A stretch of 64,000 nt of DNA from positions 620,001 to 684,000 of the forward strand of contig NZ_JAHZIL010000003.1 in assembly GCF_019443085.1 (NCBI RefSeq), given 5' to 3'. Source of the DNA: Marinobacter sp. F4218 (GTDB lineage: Bacteria; Pseudomonadota; Gammaproteobacteria; Pseudomonadales; Oleiphilaceae). Below the pieces are notes generated by a model. It was not told the DNA's origin. It saw only the letters and a program-made list of their open reading frames with translations, and did no database searches. Positions 60,769 through 64,000 of this stretch are shown piece by piece (within the stretch, counting starts at the first letter, position 1; each line of letters starts with the position of its first letter). Made by a program: the position numbers and the translations under genes.

Positions 60769-62777
60769 ACATCGTCCAGGATCTCCCCGAAACGGTCCAG
60801 CACATTGAAAACGAGTGGATCCCCATGCCCGACGGTGTGCGACTGGCTGCTCGATTGTGGTTGCCGGCGAGCGCGAGTACGAATCCGGTGCCTGCAATTC
60901 TCGAATACATCCCCTATCGGAAAAGGGATGGCTCACGCCTGCGCGATGACCAGATGCACCCCTACTTTGCCGGCCATGGCTACGCCTGCATTCGGGTCGA
61001 CATCCGGGGGAGCGGTGACTCTGAAGGCGTACTGAAGGATGAGTATCTCCAACAGGAACTGGATGACGGCGTATCGATTATGGAGTGGCTTGCCAGCCAA
61101 CCCTGGTGTAATGGCCGGATCGGCATGATTGGCATCTCCTGGGGCGGCTTCAACGGCCTGCAAATCGCATCCCTGCAGCCTCCCCAGCTCAAGGCCGTGA
61201 TCAGCGTCTGCTCAACGGATGACCGGTACGCCGACGATGTTCATTACATGGGTGGCTGCCTGCTCGGTGACAATCTGTCCTGGGCCTCCACCATGTTTGC
61301 TTACAACTCCCTGCCCCCCGACCCGGAAATCGTGGGCGACCGCTGGCGCGAGATGTGGTTCCAGCGGCTCGAACACAGCGGATTGTGGCTCGAAACCTGG
61401 TTGCATCACCAGCATCGGGACGACTACTGGCGCCACGGGTCCATTTGCGAGGATTTCTCGCGGATTGAAGTACCTGTGATGGCGGTCAGTGGCTGGGCGG
61501 ATGGGTACTCCAATGCTGTGTTCCGGCTGTTGGAAAACCTGCCCGGGAAGCGCATGGGCTTGATCGGCCCCTGGAGCCACAAATACCCGCACATCGGGGT
61601 ACCGGGACCGGCGATCGGGTTTCTGCAGGAATCCCTGCGCTGGTGGGACACGTGGCTGAAAGGCAAAGAAACCGGCATCATGGACGAACCGATGCTGCGA
61701 GCCTGGATGCTGGACAGCATGTCCCCCTCAACGTCCTACCATCAGCGCTACGGGCGGTGGATCAGCGAAGACGCCTGGCCTCCCTCCGACCCGCGGGAAC
61801 GCACCTACAAATTTGCGCCCTACCGGCTGATCGAAGCCACCGCAACAGCACCCAACGCCGAACTGGCGTTGCAATCGCCCCTGAGCAACGGGTTGTTCGC
61901 CGGCAAATGGTGCTCTTACAGCAATACGCCCGACCTGCCCCATGACCAGAGGGAAGAAGATGGGGGAGCCTTGATCTTCACTACCGAACCGCTTGAAGAC
62001 CCGCTGGAAATCCTTGGCGCTCCAGTGGTGGATCTGGAACTCTCGTCATCACAGCCTGTCGCCATGGTTGCTGTGCGTCTATCCGATGTGCGCCCTGACA
62101 ACAAGTCGACCAGGGTAAGCTATGGCCTGTTGAACCTGACGCATCGGAACAGCCATGCCAAGCCGTCCGCCCTGAAGTCCGATGAACACTACACCGTCCG
62201 CGTGCAATTGAACGGCATCGCCCAGAAATTCCCGCGCGGGAACCGGATTCGTGTCGCCATTTCAACCTCCTACTTCCCTCTCGCCTGGCCACCTCCGGAA
62301 TCAACCCGGCTGAAAATACATACCGCGGGCTGCCGCCTGACTTTGCCCGCCAGGCCCCCAAGGCGCGAGAGCATTTGCTTTCCGGACGCCGAAATGACCG
62401 CCAGCGGAAAAAAACGTCAACTCAGGAAGGGGCATCACGACTGGCGGGTCATCCGGGAACTCGACCGGGATAACTCGACACTGGAAGTCATCAATGACAA
62501 CGGTCGGTACTACCTGGAGGATGTCGATCTGACGATCGAGCACTGCGTAAGCGAGTGGTACAGCTATCAAGCCGACGATTTTGGCTCGGCCAGAGGGGAA
62601 ACCCTGACGACGAGGAGCTACCGGCGCGGCGACTGGCGCATCAAAACGGTCACCCGGACGTTGCTGACCTGCGACCAGAGAAACTTTTATCTGGATGCGG
62701 AACTGGATGCCTACGAAGGCGAACGCCGGATCTACTCCAGGAACTGGAACCGTGTTATCCGACGCAACCTGGTATAG
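60765..62777 (+). CDS. CocE/NonD-family serine hydrolase
   Basis: 670 residues, large for the family. The X-Pro dipeptidyl peptidase/cocaine esterase fold has RLAARLWLPA, ILEYIPYRKRDG, VDIRGSGDSEGVL, the nucleophile GMIGISWGGFNGLQIA (Ser in GISWGG), the acid AVSGWADGYSNAVF and the His in GPWSHKYPH. A C-terminal beta domain (PDLPHDQREEDGG onward) and an extra tail of about 110 residues follow. It hydrolyses an ester, amide or peptide bond; no signal peptide is seen. Overlap with the ATP-grasp gene implies a shared pathway, with the ligase forming and this enzyme trimming or releasing a product. Confidence 0.85.
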   Translation: MNIVQDLPETVQHIENEWIPMPDGVRLAARLWLPASASTNPVPAILEYIPYRKRDGSRLRDDQMHPYFAGHGYACIRVDIRGSGDSEGVLKDEYLQQELDDGVSIMEWLASQPWCNGRIGMIGISWGGFNGLQIASLQPPQLKAVISVCSTDDRYADDVHYMGGCLLGDNLSWASTMFAYNSLPPDPEIVGDRWREMWFQRLEHSGLWLETWLHHQHRDDYWRHGSICEDFSRIEVPVMAVSGWADGYSNAVFRLLENLPGKRMGLIGPWSHKYPHIGVPGPAIGFLQESLRWWDTWLKGKETGIMDEPMLRAWMLDSMSPSTSYHQRYGRWISEDAWPPSDPRERTYKFAPYRLIEATATAPNAELALQSPLSNGLFAGKWCSYSNTPDLPHDQREEDGGALIFTTEPLEDPLEILGAPVVDLELSSSQPVAMVAVRLSDVRPDNKSTRVSYGLLNLTHRNSHAKPSALKSDEHYTVRVQLNGIAQKFPRGNRIRVAISTSYFPLAWPPPESTRLKIHTAGCRLTLPARPPRRESICFPDAEMTASGKKRQLRKGHHDWRVIRELDRDNSTLEVINDNGRYYLEDVDLTIEHCVSEWYSYQADDFGSARGETLTTRSYRRGDWRIKTVTRTLLTCDQRNFYLDAELDAYEGERRIYSRNWNRVIRRNLV

Positions 62778-62805
62778 CCATCAAGGGTTGGGAGGGGCGA
62801 CGGCC

Positions 62806-63438
62806 TCAGCCGAGGGCCAGCCAGGCGCCCACCAGCATCATCAGGCTGCCCGCGACACGGTTAACGGTGCGCACGCCACCGCCCTGACGCAGCAGCTTGC
62901 GCAAACCGCGGCCACCATGGGCGTACAGCTGCAGGCACAAAAACTCCAGCGACAGGATAATCAGGATGAGCGCCGACAACTGGGGAGCCATCGGCAACTG
63001 GCTGTCGATAAACGGGGGTAACAGGGCAACAAAAAATGCCCAGCCCTTGGGATTGGCAATCGCGGTAACGAATCCCTGCATGGCGAGCTGGCCACGGGAG
63101 GCCTGCACGGTTTCCAAGTCCTCGCTCTCCGGCATGGCCATTTTCCCCCGGGACAACCACATCTGAATGCCCAGCCACACCAGATAGGCGCCGCCGGCGT
63201 ACTTGAAGACCGCAAACGCCGTCGGGTACTTGAGCATGAAGGTTGCGACACCGACAGCAGCGGCCGACGCCACAACCGCAACGCCCACCAGCTCGCCAGC
63301 CATCATCCAGAGCGCCCGGCGCACACCAATGGTGATACCCATGGAGAGCGCCAGTGTCATGCACATACCGGGGGTAATGGACACCACGAAAAAGGTGGGG
63401 ATGAAGACCGACAACAGGGACCAGTTCAATGACAACAA
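62806..63438 (-). CDS. LysE-family amino acid exporter
   Basis: 210 residues with about six helices. The N-terminal SLLSVFIPTFFVVSITPGMCMTL carries the LysE/RhtB SxTPGP-like motif as SITPGM, then VGVRRALWMMAGELVG and GGAYLVWLGIQMW. AIANPKGWAFFVALLPPFI is also family-typical. It exports an amino acid or homoserine lactone-type metabolite; the substrate is unknown. It is convergent with the CocE/NonD gene. Confidence 0.9.
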   Translation of the reverse strand: MLSLNWSLLSVFIPTFFVVSITPGMCMTLALSMGITIGVRRALWMMAGELVGVAVVASAAAVGVATFMLKYPTAFAVFKYAGGAYLVWLGIQMWLSRGKMAMPESEDLETVQASRGQLAMQGFVTAIANPKGWAFFVALLPPFIDSQLPMAPQLSALILIILSLEFLCLQLYAHGGRGLRKLLRQGGGVRTVNRVAGSLMMLVGAWLALG

Positions 63439-63533
63439 GGCGGCGTACTCACACAGTCGATAATTTTTTCAGGATGCGATGGCGCGAGCAACAATAGCAG
63501 AACCAGCAGCACACTCCGAAATCGGCCCTGTAG

Positions 63534-63554
63534 AGAACGCACTTATATCGTTCT
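63534..63554. promoter_or_regulatory. Inverted repeat AGAACG-N9-CGTTCT
   Basis: Two 6-bp half-sites with a nine-base spacer lie in the 224-base region between the LysE gene and the last, partial gene. It may be an operator. Nothing in this window identifies a binding protein. Confidence 0.3.
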
Positions 63555-63579
63555 GCGCTCTGACTTCCCGGTTAAGAAT

Positions 63580-63594
63580 GCATTGGTCCAATGC
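63580..63594. promoter_or_regulatory. 15-bp palindrome GCATTGG-T-CCAATGC
   Basis: A perfect 7-bp inverted repeat with a one-base centre, 68 bases before the start of the partial secreted protein gene and within the shared LysE/secreted-protein promoter region. Symmetry and position suggest an operator. Confidence 0.45.
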
Positions 63595-63662
63595 GCCAGC
63601 AATAACCACCCATAATTGCTTAAAGCAGTATCCGGTTTCAATACACACTGAGGATCAGACAC

Positions 63663-64000
63663 ATGAAAACAGCTACGACCCTGTTGGCCGCTCTGGTTCT
63701 GACAATCCCAGCGGGCCAGACTTTATCAGAGGAGAGCAGCCAACTGCTCGATGACGCCCTGAGTGCAGCCCCTCCCGGGCTTCGGGACAAGGTCACTGTC
63801 ATGGACTGGGAAAACAATGTGCTTCAGGAAGGCAGCAGTAATTACGTCTGTTTCCCGACTCCGCCAACCCTGCAAGGCACCGCTCCAATGTGTCTTGACG
63901 GTCCCTGGCAAGAGTGGGCAGGCGCCTGGATGAACAAGCAGCCTTTCACCACCTCCTCGCTCGGCATCGCATACATGCTGGCCGGTGATGAAGGGGCAAG
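63663..64000 (+). CDS. Secreted protein of unknown function (partial)
   Basis: 112 residues are visible before the window ends. The start MKTATTLLAALVLTIPAG is a signal peptide, with cleavage probably near LSE. The mature part (DDALSAAPPGLRDKVTVMDW, VCFPTPPTLQGTAPMCLDGP) has two cysteines in the spacing of a disulfide and a metal- or substrate-binding-like tract. I do not recognise the family. The ATG has TGAGGATC upstream. Confidence 0.7.
   Translation, partial: MKTATTLLAALVLTIPAGQTLSEESSQLLDDALSAAPPGLRDKVTVMDWENNVLQEGSSNYVCFPTPPTLQGTAPMCLDGPWQEWAGAWMNKQPFTTSSLGIAYMLAGDEGA

Noticed and set aside
1..64000. CRISPR arrays, tRNA or rRNA genes, insertion sequences, prophage
   Set aside because: No direct-repeat arrays, cloverleaf-like segments, transposase motifs, terminal repeats or phage structural genes were seen on reading both strands; a covariance or repeat scan would be the decisive check.

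Overview
The window is a 64 kb, GC-rich, densely packed piece of a bacterial chromosome. The gene families (DUF1415, DUF2244, TIGR02647, a PA0069-type radical SAM protein, AstA, MtgA, a LiuR-like operator, a canonical gammaproteobacterial LexA box) point to a gammaproteobacterium. A marine, Marinobacter-like organism is my best guess: there is an ectoine-hydrolase-like enzyme, a haloalkane dehalogenase, two sodium-coupled transporters (NSS and dicarboxylate/amino acid symporter) and a BCCT carrier. That placement is inference from gene content only. I see no rRNA, tRNA, CRISPR array, phage or insertion sequence. It reads as core and shell chromosome with short operons and many tail-to-tail overlaps.

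Layout. 1-3.2 kb: end of a small secreted protein, a GNAT/COG3146 protein, a membrane-anchored coiled-coil protein, dodecin and DUF3750. 3.2-8.3 kb: branched-chain amino acid block, with the AzlCD exporter, a long regulatory region carrying a LiuR-like operator on a promoter, leucine dehydrogenase, an NSS transporter and a strong terminator. 8.4-8.9 kb: a decayed COG3687 metal-dependent hydrolase. 8.9-12.9 kb (minus strand): sirtuin, spermidine-synthase-like protein, DUF1415 and ABC-F protein YbiT. 13-18.2 kb: parvulin, VanZ-like protein, creatinase-fold M24 protein, RNase Z-like hydrolase, DUF2059 and a transglycosylase. 18.2-25.7 kb: LysR and a small protein, acyl-CoA ligase, a 35-residue membrane peptide, GST, a divergent Lrp and an AstA/DUF1338 pair, Pcm. 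25.9-34.4 kb: AbiTii-like protein, TauE/SafE, chemoreceptor, SOS-boxed radical SAM gene, lipoprotein, hydrolase, SelW-like protein, Old Yellow Enzyme, ZIP transporter.

34.4-38.7 kb: a LysR regulator divergent from methylmalonate-semialdehyde dehydrogenase and a GMC oxidoreductase, the arrangement known for 3-hydroxypropionate catabolism, with an LTTR-type dyad between them. 38.7-49.6 kb: MtgA, DUF2244, a GlxA-type regulator with its own palindromic operator between a hydrolase and a sterol-desaturase-family gene, a solute-binding protein, a lipid-kinase-like protein, a cysteine-poor maleate-isomerase-family protein, a haloalkane dehalogenase and two overlapping EamA exporters. 49.6-52.6 kb: a 732-residue six-hairpin-glycosidase-like protein translationally coupled to a TVP38/VTT membrane protein. 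52.6-59.4 kb: TIGR02647, RsuA-like pseudouridine synthase, a symporter whose last helix is destroyed by a +1 frameshift, FrnE-like protein, BCCT carrier, shikimate kinase, YHS-domain protein and a lytic transglycosylase. 59.4-62.8 kb: an ATP-grasp ligase gene overlapping a CocE/NonD-type serine hydrolase gene; this is my best candidate for an undescribed small system. The window ends with a LysE exporter and the start of a secreted protein.

All homology calls are from recognition of motifs in the translated sequence. No database search was run.
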